Positions 23,892 through 35,182 of a DNA stretch of 59,967 bases are shown one piece after another. Position 1 is the first letter of the stretch. Every line of letters starts with the position of its first letter. A program made the translations under genes and the position numbers. This DNA comes from Chara braunii (lineage: Eukaryota; Streptophyta; Charophyceae; Charales; Characeae). The notes beneath the pieces were generated by a model. The model made no database searches and had not been told where the DNA came from. It saw only the letters and a program-made list of their open reading frames with translations. Where the stretch lies: assembly GCA_003427395.1 (NCBI GenBank), contig BFEA01001040.1:1-59967 (forward strand), written 5' to 3'.

Positions 23892-24143
23892 CATACAGTC
23901 ACTAGCACCTCGCCCTACCCCCCTCCAACCCCACATTAGCGGTGTCTAGCGGGGCATATCAGTGCTGCATAGCGACCAACAATATTGGCCAAGGTCCTGC
24001 CAATGCTGGCTTGGAGGGCCGACGGTTTATCTCTAGCTGCAAAGAACACCAAGCTTGCCCAGGCACGAACGTGAGGCCGATGGGGATTGAACCCACGACC
24101 TCCTGAATGCCACTGGCGTGCCTCACCAACTGAGCTAGGCCCG
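23891..24143 (-). mobile_element. tRNA-derived SINE, minus strand
   Basis: On the minus strand the head reads GGGCCTAGCTCAGTTGGTGA (A box), then GGTTCAATCCC (B box), then a body ending at a long T-run (the A-run 23841-23890 on the plus strand). Tail polarity is therefore opposite to the SINE at 23029, which ends in A. The tRNA head is better preserved than in the other copy. Confidence 0.75.
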
Positions 24144-25153
24144 CAGCTTTTTCTTCGTCCACTCGTCGAATGTGAACACAGAAAAACTGAGAGCGTATCT
24201 TTCCACTTCCAGCATAAGATACACGTTCACAGAGCAGTACAGCTAGGCCAACGTCCAAAACAGAGAGAGGCACGGAGTCCTAGTTGTACCACTCCCCATC
24301 TGCCAATATTTTGAATGCTTCTGGACACAAGCGCTGTCCAGGTCCATTCAAAATCTTGGTGGATGTCGAGTGGTGCAACTATGTAGGCCCCAAGTCATGA
24401 CGTTATCGGATCTATGAAAAGTAAGAAGAAATCCGCTTCATGGTAAAGAAAATAAAAACAGAAGAAATCCACATCATGACGTTATCTGATTTGTCCGTTC
24501 TATCAAAAACATTGATTGCGGACAAATGACAGGTGGCGGATGACGGACACGTGGGACGCTCGCAACGAAACCGCTCGACTCTTGGCACACAAGTGACAAG
24601 GCATGTTCACCACTCCTTTTTTTCTGTTTTTTTTTTATATTATTATTATTATTTTTTTAAAGGGCGATGGCCTTGAGGTGTTATCATCGGACTAACCAGC
24701 CCAGGTCAATTCAATCTTGTGTCTAATCTGACAACGCTGGCCTTTTCAGCCCAGGGTGGCCTGATAGCCTTTCGGTGGCCCTCGGGCTTCTTTTTTTTTT
24801 TCTTTTTTTTTGTTGAACAAAGCAGATATCATGTAACCGGGAAAAGGGCCTGGCGTCCCTTTTTTTTTTTTTTTTTCCCCTTTTTCTTAGAAGAAGAAAA
24901 CTGCCCACGCTGGTGCTAGGGGTGCTGATATAGGGGCTCGTTTGACACTCCTCGGACGAGTAGAGTCCCCAAGGAATTGTTCGTTCCACCTATCCTCGGG
25001 GATGCAGTCGGCAAAAAAAAAGTGAAAACACTCCGAAGGAAATTCCTTGGGCTCTGAGGATTCCCCAGCCATTTCTTCCTTTTGCCCAAGGGACCTCGAA
25101 TCCGCGTTTCACGGAGAGGAGCGGGCACATGGGTAGAGACGTTACAACCGAGT
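24144..25153. other. Gene-free stretch with MITE-like and T-run repeats
   Basis: Contains T-runs at 24615-24655, 24791-24811 and 24860-24876, and a copy of the dispersed GGGCCTGGCGTCCC motif (24849). The segment beginning 'ggggctcgtttgacactcctcgg' (24937) matches the inverted end 'ccaaggagtgtcgaactagcccc' at 47050-47072, so both are ends of one short inverted-repeat element family. No supported gene. Confidence 0.5.
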
Positions 25154-25790
25154 AGTAGAGATGAACTCCATGCAAATGACACAACAGAGTGTAAGCATCA
25201 CTCAATGTGAAGAAGAAAGAAGAAAGACGGAGTAGACGAAGAGGAGGGAGAAAAGAAGAAGATTAGATAAGCAATAACCCCGAGCGCATCAGCTCATATG
25301 ATATTCAATGAAGCACAAAGAAAAGATGGCGAAATTCGCCATAACTTGAAGCATAACTGGCGATTGTCCCGACAGCTGTTTCGGCCGGTTCGCCAGTGAA
25401 CCGGCACTCCTCAGGGGCGCGCTGGGTGTGGAATAGGTAAGGACAAGATGAATGGTTATACCTACAAAACTAGAAAAAAAGCCTAAACAAGGGACCATTC
25501 GAAAGAGAACAAACTAAACTGCACAGGCCCTTCGAAAATAACCAAGGGGTCCATGGGATCCAGAAGGTTACCACAGGGTCCACCTGGTAAAAGATTCAAC
25601 CCAGGGGTCCCAAACACCCCCTATTCGGGAATTGAAGTGGACCAGAGCATTGTCGAAGTAGAAATCAGGGAATATCCTGCGCCTCAGCTCCAACTTCAAA
25701 CTATACAGAAACAAGGCCTCAGTTCCTGGGAGTGTGCCCATAGTATATGCCCGATGCAAAAAAGATGAGATAACTGCTATTCTCTGCTGC
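25154..25790 (-). repeat. PLE terminal repeat (downstream copy)
   Basis: 25154-25573 matches 33034-33456 and 25574-25790 matches 46672-46886, the two parts of the upstream copy split by element C. The repeat includes the end of the RT coding region and the hammerhead core. It therefore behaves as the pseudo-LTR of a tandem Penelope-like element. It also supplies the empty-site sequence 'ggttaccacagggtcc' for the C insertion. Confidence 0.8.
25366..25420 (-). ncRNA. Hammerhead ribozyme core in PLE terminal repeat
   Basis: On the minus strand: CTGAGGA (25414-25408, fits the C-U-G-A-N-G-A core). Helix II follows, with GCCGGTTC/GAACCGGC (8 bp, 6-nt loop, one bulged U), then CGAAAC, a palindromic ACAGCTGT as helix III, and the cleavage triplet GTC (cut between 25371 and 25370). 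Helix I starts with CCC/GGG. A loop-less self-complementary helix III means a monomer would fold poorly but two tandem copies could form the dimeric hammerhead, as known for Penelope elements. Position 7 is G instead of the usual U, which the core tolerates. Confidence 0.72.
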
Positions 25791-25904
25791 TTGCTACAGA
25801 AAGAGTTAAAGTCTTGTAGGTCTTGAAAAACCAGTTTACCGGTCTGAAAAAGACATTCCTGGTTCTTGTGTAATGCTTGACAGTAAACACGTACCAAGAC
25901 AGGG
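25568..25904 (-). pseudogene. C-terminal part of PLE RT ORF
   Basis: Frame with FQTGKLVFQDLQDF, then QQRIAVISSFLHRAYTMG, and FFLYSLKLELRRR-type helices, as expected downstream of the RT palm in Penelope-like elements. It continues the RT at 28465-29559 across the solo LTR. When the LTR is removed, the frame runs from 28361 into ...HPVLVRVYCQALHKNQ. A second partial copy lies at 46672-46886, upstream of the tandem junction. Confidence 0.65.
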
Positions 25905-26680
25905 TGTGACGAACCGATTTCTGTTCCGCGCGACTTTCTGCGCGGTAGCAACGAGGGGTCCTAAGCTGGGAAGGATGGGCCAATTACAGGAGATCGGGAT
26001 TGAAGGGAAATTGCATCAGTGTCCTCGCTTTTCCGTCTGTTCTCTTTCGTCGCTCTTTTTTTTCGGATGGCTGGATTCAGGGCTGGGCAAGTCCCGGGAT
26101 GATTGATTGAGTGGTTGTCGCGCCGACGAGGCGTGATTAATAATGGTTGACGTCGCTTCTTTTCGGTGCTGCTGTCGGATTTTAGGCGCGGAGACCGCGC
26201 GGGAAGTTTGTTTCGTTCTTTTTGAATTTTCTTTTTGAATCTTGTCGAGCCCCAATGGCTCTCGGAATTTCGGACTTTCTTTTTAGAGATTGTGCTTCTC
26301 GTTTTTCTGCATCAGATAGGAATTTAGGAATTTTGCAATTAGGATTTTCTTTTGCCGCGCGGCGCTTTTTGCTTACGCGCTTCTTTTTGCGGTTGCAACG
26401 GAACTCTGATTAGTCGGCGCCCTTAGTCGTATGTGTAACTGTAATTTTGGGCGGGCGCCATTGTAACTGTATCTTTCTTCTTGAACTTCGTCGTTCCCGC
26501 TGTCCCTTTTCCTCCTTTTGCTGTGTCTAGTTGGCCCGCGGCCTGCCTGCTCGGATCGATGCGTGGAGGGAGGCTACGTCCCCCACGCCGCGATCTGGCC
26601 ATGCAGAACGCGGGCGCTCCCTCTCCTAATCTCCTTTCTAAGTCCTTGCAATTCCGTGTTCTTCGTGCATGCATGCACGC

Positions 26681-26688
26681 TATAAATT
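26681..26688 (+). promoter_or_regulatory. TATA box of solo LTR
   Basis: TATAAATT preceded by CATGCATGCACGC. The context is identical to that in the A and C LTRs although the rest of this LTR has diverged. Confidence 0.6.
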
Positions 26689-27618
26689 CGGGCTGCGCGA
26701 TTAGATAGCTCTCTTAACCAGCTGTTGGAAGCTCGGGGTAGCGCGATTAGTGAGGGTCGGCTCACGAGCGAAGTAAGAGGTGAGTTGAAGTGGGAGTCGG
26801 GCGACCCGATGAGCTGGTGCTAAACACGCGGGGTTGACGCGGGCCACGACGGACTGTGGGCACGGGCGAACCTGACGGGTGCGGGAGGACCAAGCGGGGT
26901 GACGACTTCGTGGGTTGGTGCGTGATGACGGACTGTCCGCATCGGAGAGAGAGAGAGAGAGGAAGAGGGAGCTGAGGTTGATGGACGTGGATTTGCAGTT
27001 TTCTTTGTCCTTTCTCCCTCTTTGCTTTTGTATATAAATTTTTGATCTCGGCTCAAGGCGATTCGCCCTTTTTTTTTCGTTTTTCGGAATCTCGGCTTGG
27101 TTTCGGCTCCCACTCGTTTTGCGATTGATCTTGATCTCGTTTGTGTGTGTTATGTCGAATGAATGGATGAATGAATGTCATGTCTGATTGCTTTTCTTTT
27201 GTCTGCTCTTTGCCTTTTCTTGTCATGAGCATAGTAGGAGCTTTTGCGTGGTCGTCATTACTACTTCCATTGATGTGTATCCCCTTTTGAATTACTGTTG
27301 TTGCTGCACCTTGTATGCTCAAGAACGATTGCGCAAGGATCATAAAGGGATTAGATGATTGGGTAGTTGTTTGCCCAGAAATAAGCGAATACCCCGCGGG
27401 GATGCGTGTAAGCGCGATCTAATCTGCGCAGCCTACACGTATCCACACGCGCCGCTTCGTAACCACTTACGAACTTGACACCTTTGTTATCGGGAAGGCG
27501 AGAATTTCTCTTCCCCAACGCATCTAAATGGATAGGAGTTTCCAATATCACGTCGGAAAAATCCCCCCCTTGCCGGTTAGATGCGTGCAGAAGGATTCCA
27601 TCACACCGCGATGACAAG

Positions 27619-27924
27619 ATGACGTATTCGAGGGACTCAGATTCGTCGTGGGATCCTGAGTATTTCGACCCTTGGGTGAGAGAGTGTCTTAGGCAGAGGC
27701 GCCCGGAATTCCCCTGCCTTACCGAGAGTCGATTGTGCCCCAGGGAGTTTCACTGTGCCACCACCAGCGATCCGAGGTGCCCCGATTTCCCCACTTCGGA
27801 CAACACCCATTACTTCATATCCCCCGACTTCGTTGTTATCGCTACCAACTTCCCTCCCTTCCGTCTCCTCCTCCCATATCACCAACTCACGGTGGTACCG
27901 TGGAATTTCATCGCTCCATACTGA
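27619..27924 (+). CDS. LTR-embedded ORF, diverged intact copy
   Basis: 102 codons from MTYSRDSDSSWDPEYF to WNFIAPY. It aligns along its length with the first 100 residues of the ORF at 46018. In the block LCPREFHCATTSDPRC nearly every codon differs at the third base from the 46018 copy, while the residues are almost unchanged. That is direct evidence for past selection on the protein. It stops earlier than the 163-codon form; the Arg/Pro-rich tail is absent. Unknown function; three conserved Cys and a hydrophobic LLLPYHQL helix/strand are the main features. Confidence 0.68.
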   Translation: MTYSRDSDSSWDPEYFDPWVRECLRQRRPEFPCLTESRLCPREFHCATTSDPRCPDFPTSDNTHYFISPDFVVIATNFPPFRLLLPYHQLTVVPWNFIAPY

Positions 27925-28464
27925 CCCCGCACACCTTGCAGAAATTGTCGCTGACGCGGTAACCGACGAGCCCCTGAAACTAGAGGGCCTGACCAAAACG
28001 CGCGACGACAGACGCCACGTGTCTGCCCCCGAAGGCCTGGCTCATCAGAATCCCAGCCATCCCGGGCAGACCTCCCCCCAAACCGCCGCCCCAAAAACAG
28101 ACGGGTCGGACGGCCTTGAACGCACCACGCATGCCATCTGCCTTATGCTGCACGATATAGAATGCCAACCGACCGGAAGTAACTCGCCCTTAGCCCTATT
28201 GCACCCGTGCCCCTGAAACCCTGCCACAGGAGATCTCAGTTCTGACCTGGGACTCCACCCCCACTTTCCCAAAAATCCTTGGCACACCCCTTTTCGCACT
28301 TCCAGGCCCACATCCTACTCCGATCAGGAAGTCGCGCTGTGCGTGAGGTTGGGCGTCACAGGGTGCCTCCCAATATGGAGCCTACAACCTAAATACGGTC
28401 AATCATCCTTGACACTTGTCTTCTAAAAAACCAACTGTTGGTTGTAGCAGCAAGTTTCGAATTT

Positions 28465-30015
28465 CTAAAAAATGCCCTCCACCTTTACCCTTGAAGATAC
28501 ATCATTTATCCTATACCTAATAAACAGTGACACGTCGTCAATTAACCTACAATCTCTCACCAATCTCGCATCATTTCCCAAACTCTGGAGAAAACAGTAC
28601 TCATTATGCATACACATAAGACATGCAAGCACCGGACTGGAAGCTTTGCCCATTGGAATCCCCAAGTGTTGTTTGACCACCCTACCCATCGCCATGGTGT
28701 AGGTGTTTTGTAAATTGTAAGAAATAAATCGAATTAGCAGAGAAAAATTCACGGACGTACAACCAATCTCACTAATAGCAATTCTACACAGGCGGACTCG
28801 TTTCCTCCGTGCACAATACAGAAACTTAAAGAATCCTTTCTCCTCAAATAAACTAACGGCCCACTCGACTGCTGAAATAATCGCAGGATGTGGAAGCCGA
28901 CATAACATTTCCTTTACATTGTAACTGCGACCGAGCAATTCATCATTCCTATTTACATTTGTATTCACTTTGGCAAGGAATACAGGCAAAGATTGCGTAC
29001 TAGCTAAGTTAAAATGGCTGAAACTAGGGATCCTCCTAATCATCTCATTGACACACGCGGAGGTAATGCGGGCTGCCTTCTTTGTAGGCTCAGACCATGA
29101 AGGACAAATATTTCTCCACTTACTAACATCCTTATGTTTGGGTAATACATACGATCGTCCCAACTTACCATCAGAGGCCCATGGTGCGAACTGAGTCAGT
29201 TTTTCAATCTTATAAATTTGTCTACATTTAGCCAAAACAGTATTCTCATCCTCATCTATACTAGTTAATCCGGGATTGTTTATGAACAACTTACATAACC
29301 CTTCACCATAGATAGACGGACAACACACGAAAGTATCCCCCATATTATGATCAAAAGGGCATAGGATCAGATCCCGAAACTGTTCCTTCCATCGACGTAC
29401 CTCACCCGTCGTTAGAAAATTCCTATCAACTGAGCTGTGTGAGAAACAACCAATAGCTTCCAAATGCGAGACCCTCACTTCCTTCCTAAGAAATTCCAAC
29501 AGCGAAGTATCAATTTGTTTGCAGAGAATAGAAGGATTAGTAATGTAGTCAGGTACCACAATGTTTTTAGAGTTTCGAAAACAATCAGGGATAAACGAAG
29601 CTTGACTGAATCAGAAAGAGACTTGATTATTTATCTTAGGAAAAATACTACTTACATGTTCACACTTACATACAGGTTCGGTTACGACGGAGAGAGGTCG
29701 ATAATTATATAGTAGGTCACCCACAACTTGATTCTTCGTCCAGACAAGTCTAAACCGACGACAGACTAAGTCAAGGTAGGTGGGAGGGAGATCCAAATTC
29801 CATATCGTGACTTTACAAATCTCACGGATTTTCTCTCTTATTAATCCCTCATCATATCTAACCCTAATCACCGGTCGAGCGGATAAACACAAATTTAAAA
29901 CTCTTCTGCAATATTGAGAAAGGACCAGCTTGAGAGTACAACGAGAGCGTTTACAAGATAGAGAACGGATGCCATCGTAAGCTGAAATGAAACGATCTAA
30001 GCTCCATGAACGCAA
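28465..30015 (-). pseudogene. PLE reverse transcriptase region
   Basis: Two consecutive frames (30015-29611, 29559-28465). RT landmarks: YNVKEMLCRLPHPAI, where family members have an Asp in place of this Asn (motif A); QHLGIPMGKASSPVLA (motif B/4); CRLIDDVSLFI (the catalytic DD, motif C). Upstream is a VCKCEH segment and a basic region. The motif A Asp-to-Asn change alone would abolish polymerase activity. After 28465 the frame is lost; the FLD-like block that should follow is visible with a frameshift just before the solo LTR at 28360. Confidence 0.72.
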
Positions 30016-30249
30016 TTACTTCCTTGATGCAGGATTACTAAGCAATAAAATAAGAGAATTCTTTTCACATACAGAACGAGAACAGAAACGGAAAAGCTTG
30101 TGAACCGTGATAATGGACGAAGAGGGACGAGAAGTGAACCAAGCACAATAGTTCTTTAGAAGGCAGAGTGGAGTGTTGTTGAGAAAAAGAACATAGGAGC
30201 CAAAAAATCGTTTAACGAGTTTTCAATTATCTGTTAGTCTGGAACCAGA

Positions 30250-30980
30250 GGTCACGAAAATAGTAAAAAGAGTGGTAATACGAGAGTCAAAGGCGTGTTG
30301 GAGAATAAATATAAGACTAATCGATTCCACTTTGAAAGAACTGGTGAGAAGAAGAGGAATATAGGATATGGCGTTGGAAGGAAAGAGGGATGAAGAAGAA
30401 GAAGAAAAATCAAGGATTGGGGACAGGGAAGGAGAGATAGGAGACAAGGAGGGGAAGGGGGAGGGGGAGGGGCAGGGGGGTGGTAAAGAATGAAGTAGGG
30501 GGTTAGATAAAAAGGAGGAATCCAGAGAAGGGGTAGGTAAAAATGGGGTAATACCGTTGAATGTTTTTCCAGACGAAGCCTATACCTTAATCGTTCCTTG
30601 CGCCCTGGTCTACATACCTTCTGCACCTTCCTGCGTTTTTGGGAAGAATTCAGAGAGGGATTAAATGAGCGAATGAAGAAACTTTCAGAAGACAACAGAT
30701 CAGGGTTAGTAGTAGAGAAGATTGAGATTGGAACATAGTTGTCAAGGTTAACTCGCCGAAGCCACCGATAGAGTTCCCGATTAGTTCTAGTGAGTCCAAA
30801 AGAGGAAGTACAATTGACATGCTCTTTCCATCGAGCACCAATAGATCGAGATGTGCAACCTATATACATATGACGAAACCAGAGAGAGAAGATTGCATAG
30901 ACAACCGGACCTGGACAGGAAAGAAAATCATAATCAGAATTGACCAAGTAGGAGAGTAGACTACGAAGCTTTAACCCCAT
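30250..30980 (-). pseudogene. PLE GIY-YIG endonuclease domain (N-terminal)
   Basis: MGLKLRSLLSYLV, then VVYAIFSLWFRHMYIGCTSR (GIY and YIG positions), the Arg/His pair in RSIGARWKEH and the metal-binding Glu in SSESFFIRSFNPSLNS. This is the full set of GIY-YIG landmarks in about 110 residues, followed by a basic stretch (QKRRKVQKVCRPGRKERLRYR). It precedes RT on the same strand. It would nick the target for priming. A proline-rich low-complexity end may be frameshifted. Confidence 0.8.
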
Positions 30981-31206
30981 CTAATCTGACCGGACAAAAT
31001 AAGAAGAATTACCACGAGGCGAAAAACGTACGTTACCTTTTCAGTTTGTAAAGATCCACAATGATCACAACACAAGAGGGCTAAGGACCAAAGATACGAT
31101 GCACTCAGGGATTCCCCCTAGCCTTCGTTCGAAGTTGAATAGTGCTGACCGCGATCCTCCTCATCATGATTGGTCTTCTCTATCAGCCAATGATCGAAGT
31201 CGCGTC

Positions 31207-32770
31207 TTAACCGAATCTCAACAATATCGTTTTTTGCCTGGTCCATCTTGATGTAGGAAATGCCTCATTCGTCATAGAGCTTCTCATATCCAACTTTTTC
31301 TCAGCTCCGAGTTCCTTCAATCGTTTCTCTCGAAAACCTTGCAGCTTTGCCTCTTCGAGTTCTTGGGCTGCATTAATCTCCATCCGATTCTTCCCTCCTT
31401 TCGTTAAGCCAGCGTCCTTGTCCGTCTCACCTTCATCGACATAATCGATGTCGATAGATTCCAGAGTCGTCTTCAGGTTCCTTGGAGTGGTCTTCTTAGC
31501 CGCCGACCTTCGGACTGCTAGGCGAATCCTTGAAGCACCAGCTCTGGCCATTCTCTCTTTAGGGCACTCGGCTTCACGCAGTGCCATCTTCTTTGCGACC
31601 AAGGCGTCCTTGTAGGCCTTGTATAACCCTTGCATATCCTTAGGGGTATACATGACACTACTCTGTCCTTCAGCCCTTGGCTTTCCATGTGCCGGTGCCT
31701 CCGGCGGACTCTTCTCCACGACCTCTGCCGCACTTCTCTTCCCAACAATCTTTATTTGTACAAAGTCCTCCTTCAAACCTTTGAACTCGGTGTGCAAGTG
31801 CGAGTCCTCCTTTTATAAATTAGCGAGCTCCGCACTCTTGTCTTCCAACGCTTTCCGGAATCCACTCAACTCAGCGATCTGCATCTTCAAAGCTATGATC
31901 TCATCTTTTTCTTGTTGCGAACCCGACTCCTGCTGCTGCCTTACCCTCATCTTGAGCTCGACAATTTCCCTGCAAAGCTTCTCTTCTTCATTTCCCTTAT
32001 CATGAGCCCGTAGCAAGGACTCCTTCTCCCTTCTCAGTGCCTTCAACTCAGTTTCTTTCGAGCAACTAGCACGATATGCCTTCAACTCCTCCAGCTCCTT
32101 GCGAAGCTGGGATAACTCCGATACCTCCTCGTCAGGTAGATCGACCCTCCTTCCCAAGCCGATTCGCACACTGTGTTCACATTCGTTCGAATTATCTGGC
32201 CCAGTCTAGCCTCTTGTTGCTCTCTGTCCTTCTTCTTCTCTGCACGTTTCTCCTCCTCGGCTTGGAGCCTCTTCTTCTCTTCTTCGAGTGATGAAATCCT
32301 AGCAGCCTCCCTCTTCCGCTGCTCGCGTTCTTCGGCCTGCTCTGCCAGCAGACCGTAAATCATGTTAAACTTCTCGTCGTTATGATCTTGATCTCTGTAA
32401 CCGCCCGACCAATTTCTCCACCCGTTATTGTAACCGCCACCAAAACTATTACTGCTCCTATAACCATTATCGCTACCACCATAACCTCCACCACTGTAAC
32501 CTCATTCATTACTGCCTCCGGTCCTACCTTGTGCCAGTTGTGGAGCCTGATACGGAACTATCGCATTGGAAGTACTAGCCGTGTTGGCACTCTGCGACGG
32601 TGCTGGTAGTAGACCTCCATTCGAAGAAGAAGAGCCTCCACCGTTCAACTTGTTCCGAATTCTCGCCGCCATATCAGCTCCGTAAGGCACGTTCTAGAAA
32701 GGGCATTCGCGGATGAAGTGCCCCGACAGGTGACAAAAATGGCATACACTCTGCCGATTCATCTTCGAAG
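31207..32770 (-). pseudogene. PLE ORF1: CCHC knuckle, Gly-rich linker, coiled coils
   Basis: From high to low coordinate: CHFCHLSGHFIREC (a CX2CX4HX4C knuckle, about 32735-32690), a Ser/Gly/Asn-rich linker with GGYGGSDNGY, then about 300 residues of charged heptad sequence (EQAEEREQRKREAARISSLE; SELSQLRKELEELKAYR), and a Lys-rich end. In-frame stops lie near 32696, 32503 and 31816, and a frameshift near 32180. A knuckle plus coiled coil directly upstream of the GIY-YIG ORF suggests a Gag-like RNA-binding ORF1. That role is inference; an unrelated element fragment is possible. Confidence 0.55.
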
Positions 32771-33033
32771 GACTAGAGCGTCCTTAACCACCACGATCGT
32801 TACCACCGCTGCAAAGACTAAGACGAAAGAACGAATAAGAAGGAGGAGAAGAGGGAGAAGAAGAAATGATAGATCAAGAACAAAAGAGAATGAAAGAAGG
32901 AAAGGAGGGAAAAAAAGAAGCAAAAATAATTGATAAGAAGCGGATCAACATTAGGTGAGTGTTGACATGAAGATTGGAGCATATTCACTCAAACGGGCTA
33001 ATGCACCCCGTTGGTTCTCTACGTGTGTGTCGC

Positions 33034-33456
33034 AGTAGAGATGAACTCCATGCAAATTACACAGCAGAGTGTAAGCATCACTCAATGTGAAGAAGAAAGA
33101 AAAAAGACGGAGTAGACGAAGACGAGGGAGCAAAGAAGAAGATTAGATAAGTAATAACCCCGAGTTCATCAGCTCATATAATATTCAATGAAGCACAAAG
33201 AAAAGATGGCGAAATTCGCCATAACTTAAAGCATAATTGGCGATTGTCCTGACAACTGTTTTGGCCAGTTCGCCAGTGAACCGACACTCCTCAAGGGGCG
33301 CTGGGTGTGGAATAGGTAAGGACAAAATGAATACTTATACCTACAAAACTAAAAAAAAGCCTAAGCTAGGGACCATTCGAAAAAGAACAAACTAAACTGC
33401 ACAGGCCCTTCGAAAATACTGGAACCAAGGGGTCCATGGGATCCAGAAGGTTACCA
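33034..33456 (-). repeat. PLE terminal repeat (upstream copy, distal part)
   Basis: Direct repeat of 25154-25573. The upstream copy continues at 46672 on the far side of element C. It contains a decayed hammerhead core. Confidence 0.8.
33246..33300 (-). ncRNA. Decayed hammerhead core in upstream PLE repeat
   Basis: Same fold as 25366-25420, but the first core base is T (TTGAGGA) and GAAA is changed to AAAA (G12). Helix II still pairs, using G-U wobbles. Both core changes are C/G to T/A transitions. It is therefore predicted to be inactive. Confidence 0.6.
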
Positions 33457-34247
33457 TGTGACGAACCACTTTCTGTAACGCACGATTTTTTGCGCGGTTG
33501 CAACAAGGGGTCCTAAGTTGGGAAGATTGGGTCAATTACGGGAGATCGGGATCGGTGGAGAATTGCATCAGTGTCCTCGCTTTTTCGTCCTTTTCGTCGC
33601 TTCTTTTTCGAATGGCTAGGTACGGAGCTGGGTGTGTCTTGGGACGGCCAGTTGATTGATTGGTCGGATGGATGCCTCGCGCGCCGCCGCGCGCGCACGC
33701 GATTAATAAATGTTGACGTCGTTTCTTTCGTTTCGGTTTCGATCTTTTGGCCGCTGGCATCGTGCGGGAAATTTGCTTCGTTCCTTTGAATTTCCTTTTG
33801 AATTTTGTCGAGTCCCCGATGGCTCTCGGAATTTCGGACTTTCCTTCTGAACCTTGTGCTTTTTGCTTCTTCGCATTAGATAGGAATTAGGAATTTAGTA
33901 GTTAGGATTTTTCTTTTTCTTGCCGCGCGGCGCCTTCTTCCACGCGCTTCTTTTTGCGGCTGCAATGGTATTCTGATTAGTAGGCGCCCTTAATCGTGTG
34001 TGTAACTGTAATTTTGGGGCGGGCGCCATTGTAACTGTATTTTCCTTCTTGCATCTTGTCTTTCCCGCCCTCCTTCTCTTTCTGTTGCTGAAGTTTTTGT
34101 AAGCCACGGCTTGCATGCTCAGATCGATGCGTGGAGAAGGGCTACGTCCCACACTCCACGGCCCGACCATGCAGAACGCAGACGCTCCCTCTCTAATCCC
34201 CACTCTAAGTCATGGTAATTCCGTTTTCTTCGCGCATGCATGCACAC

Positions 34248-34255
34248 TATAAATT
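34248..34255 (+). promoter_or_regulatory. TATA box of C 5' LTR
   Basis: TATAAATT after CATGCATGCACAC. The likely start of the genomic RNA is about 30 bp downstream, leaving about 1.5 kb of LTR (R-U5) as leader before gag. Confidence 0.6.
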
Positions 34256-35182
34256 TCGGCTGCGCGATTAGTCAACTTTCTTAACCCGTCGTTGGAAGCT
34301 CGGGGTTGCACGATCAGGAAGGGTCGGCACACGAGCGCAGTAAGAGGTGAGTAGAGTAGGAGTTAGACGACCCGACGGGCTGGTGCTGAACGCGCGGGAT
34401 TCACGTGGGCCACGACGGACTGTGGACACGGGCGAATCCGACGGGTGCGGGAGGACTAAGCGGGGTGATAACTTCGGGGGTTGGTGCGTGACAACGGACT
34501 ATCCACATCGAAGAGGAGAGAGAGAGAAGGAGAGAGTTGAGGTCGATGGACGTGGATTTGCTGTTTCTTTGTCTCTTCCCCCTCTTCATCTGTGTACATA
34601 CATTTTGATTGCGGCTCTGGGCGGTTTTGCCCGTTCTTATTTTCGTTTCGGCTTTCTGGAATCGGGGCTTGGGTTTTTGCTCACACTTGTCCTTGAGATG
34701 CCCGTCCCGATTGCATTATGTGTATGATTGCCGAATGTATGAATGCATGGATGTTATGCCTGCTTGTCTATCTTTTTGCTAAGAATCCCGGTCCTTGCTT
34801 TTTGTCTGTGTCGAATCTTTGCCTGCACTTGATACAACTGTAGATGGGATAAAAATCTAGCCTGATAGCGATTTTGTTCTCGTTTTTGCTTGTCTCACGA
34901 TGGGGTTGTGATATGGTTGCATCTTGCATAATCGAAACTTACGAAGCAATTAGACGATCTGAAGTCTGGCCCCGCGAACGCCTCGCGAGAACACGTGCAA
35001 ACGCGATCCGAGTCGCGCCCTTACACACATTCCCGTATGTCGATTCGCCTACCCAAAAAGATTCGCGGCGGAACTGTCATCCTGTACGAGCACGATGAGG
35101 CGCAACTAAGTTCGCCTGTCCTGCACATGCTCGTGCGTGGTGATGATAACCCGACCAGAGCTACCCTTTCTACGATGACACC

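Larger units (their letters stand above)
25905..28360 (+). mobile_element. Solo LTR (A/C family) inside the PLE RT
   Basis: Starts TGTGACGAACC at 25905 and ends TTGGGCGTCACA at 28360, with no internal domain. The left flank ends CAGGG. The right side reads CGTCACAGGG, so a 5-bp duplication CAGGG fits if the LTR ends at 28358; a 4-bp AGGG fits if it ends at 28359. It carries the TATA box (26681-26688) and the LTR ORF (27619-27924). It is clearly more diverged from the A and C LTRs than those are from each other. Confidence 0.88.
25154..33456 (-). mobile_element. Penelope-like retroelement, permuted (N-terminal GIY-YIG), tandem and broken
   Basis: Minus-strand order: terminal repeat (33456-33034), ORF1 with CCHC knuckle and coiled coils (32770-31207), ORF2 with GIY-YIG first (30980-30250), then linker and RT (30015-28465, continued at 25904-25568), then a second copy of the terminal repeat (about 25790-25154). 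GIY-YIG before RT is the arrangement described for the Chlamys/Naiad group of Penelope-like elements, not canonical Penelope, where it follows RT. The repeat copies are direct, as in the pseudo-LTRs left by tandem Penelope copies. A solo gypsy LTR sits inside the RT, and many frameshifts and stops show it is inactive. Confidence 0.8.

Noticed and set aside
24087-24143. Genuine tRNA gene suggested by A and B boxes
   Set aside because: No 3' acceptor half or cloverleaf closes, and a 190-bp unrelated body follows; it is a SINE head.
28030-28055. CTGATGAG on the minus strand as another hammerhead core
   Set aside because: No GAAA with a closing helix at suitable distance; it is ordinary LTR sequence.
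27879-28311. Minus-strand frames at the end of the solo LTR
   Set aside because: Antisense to conserved LTR sequence; the same frames appear in several LTRs without evidence of codon conservation on that strand.
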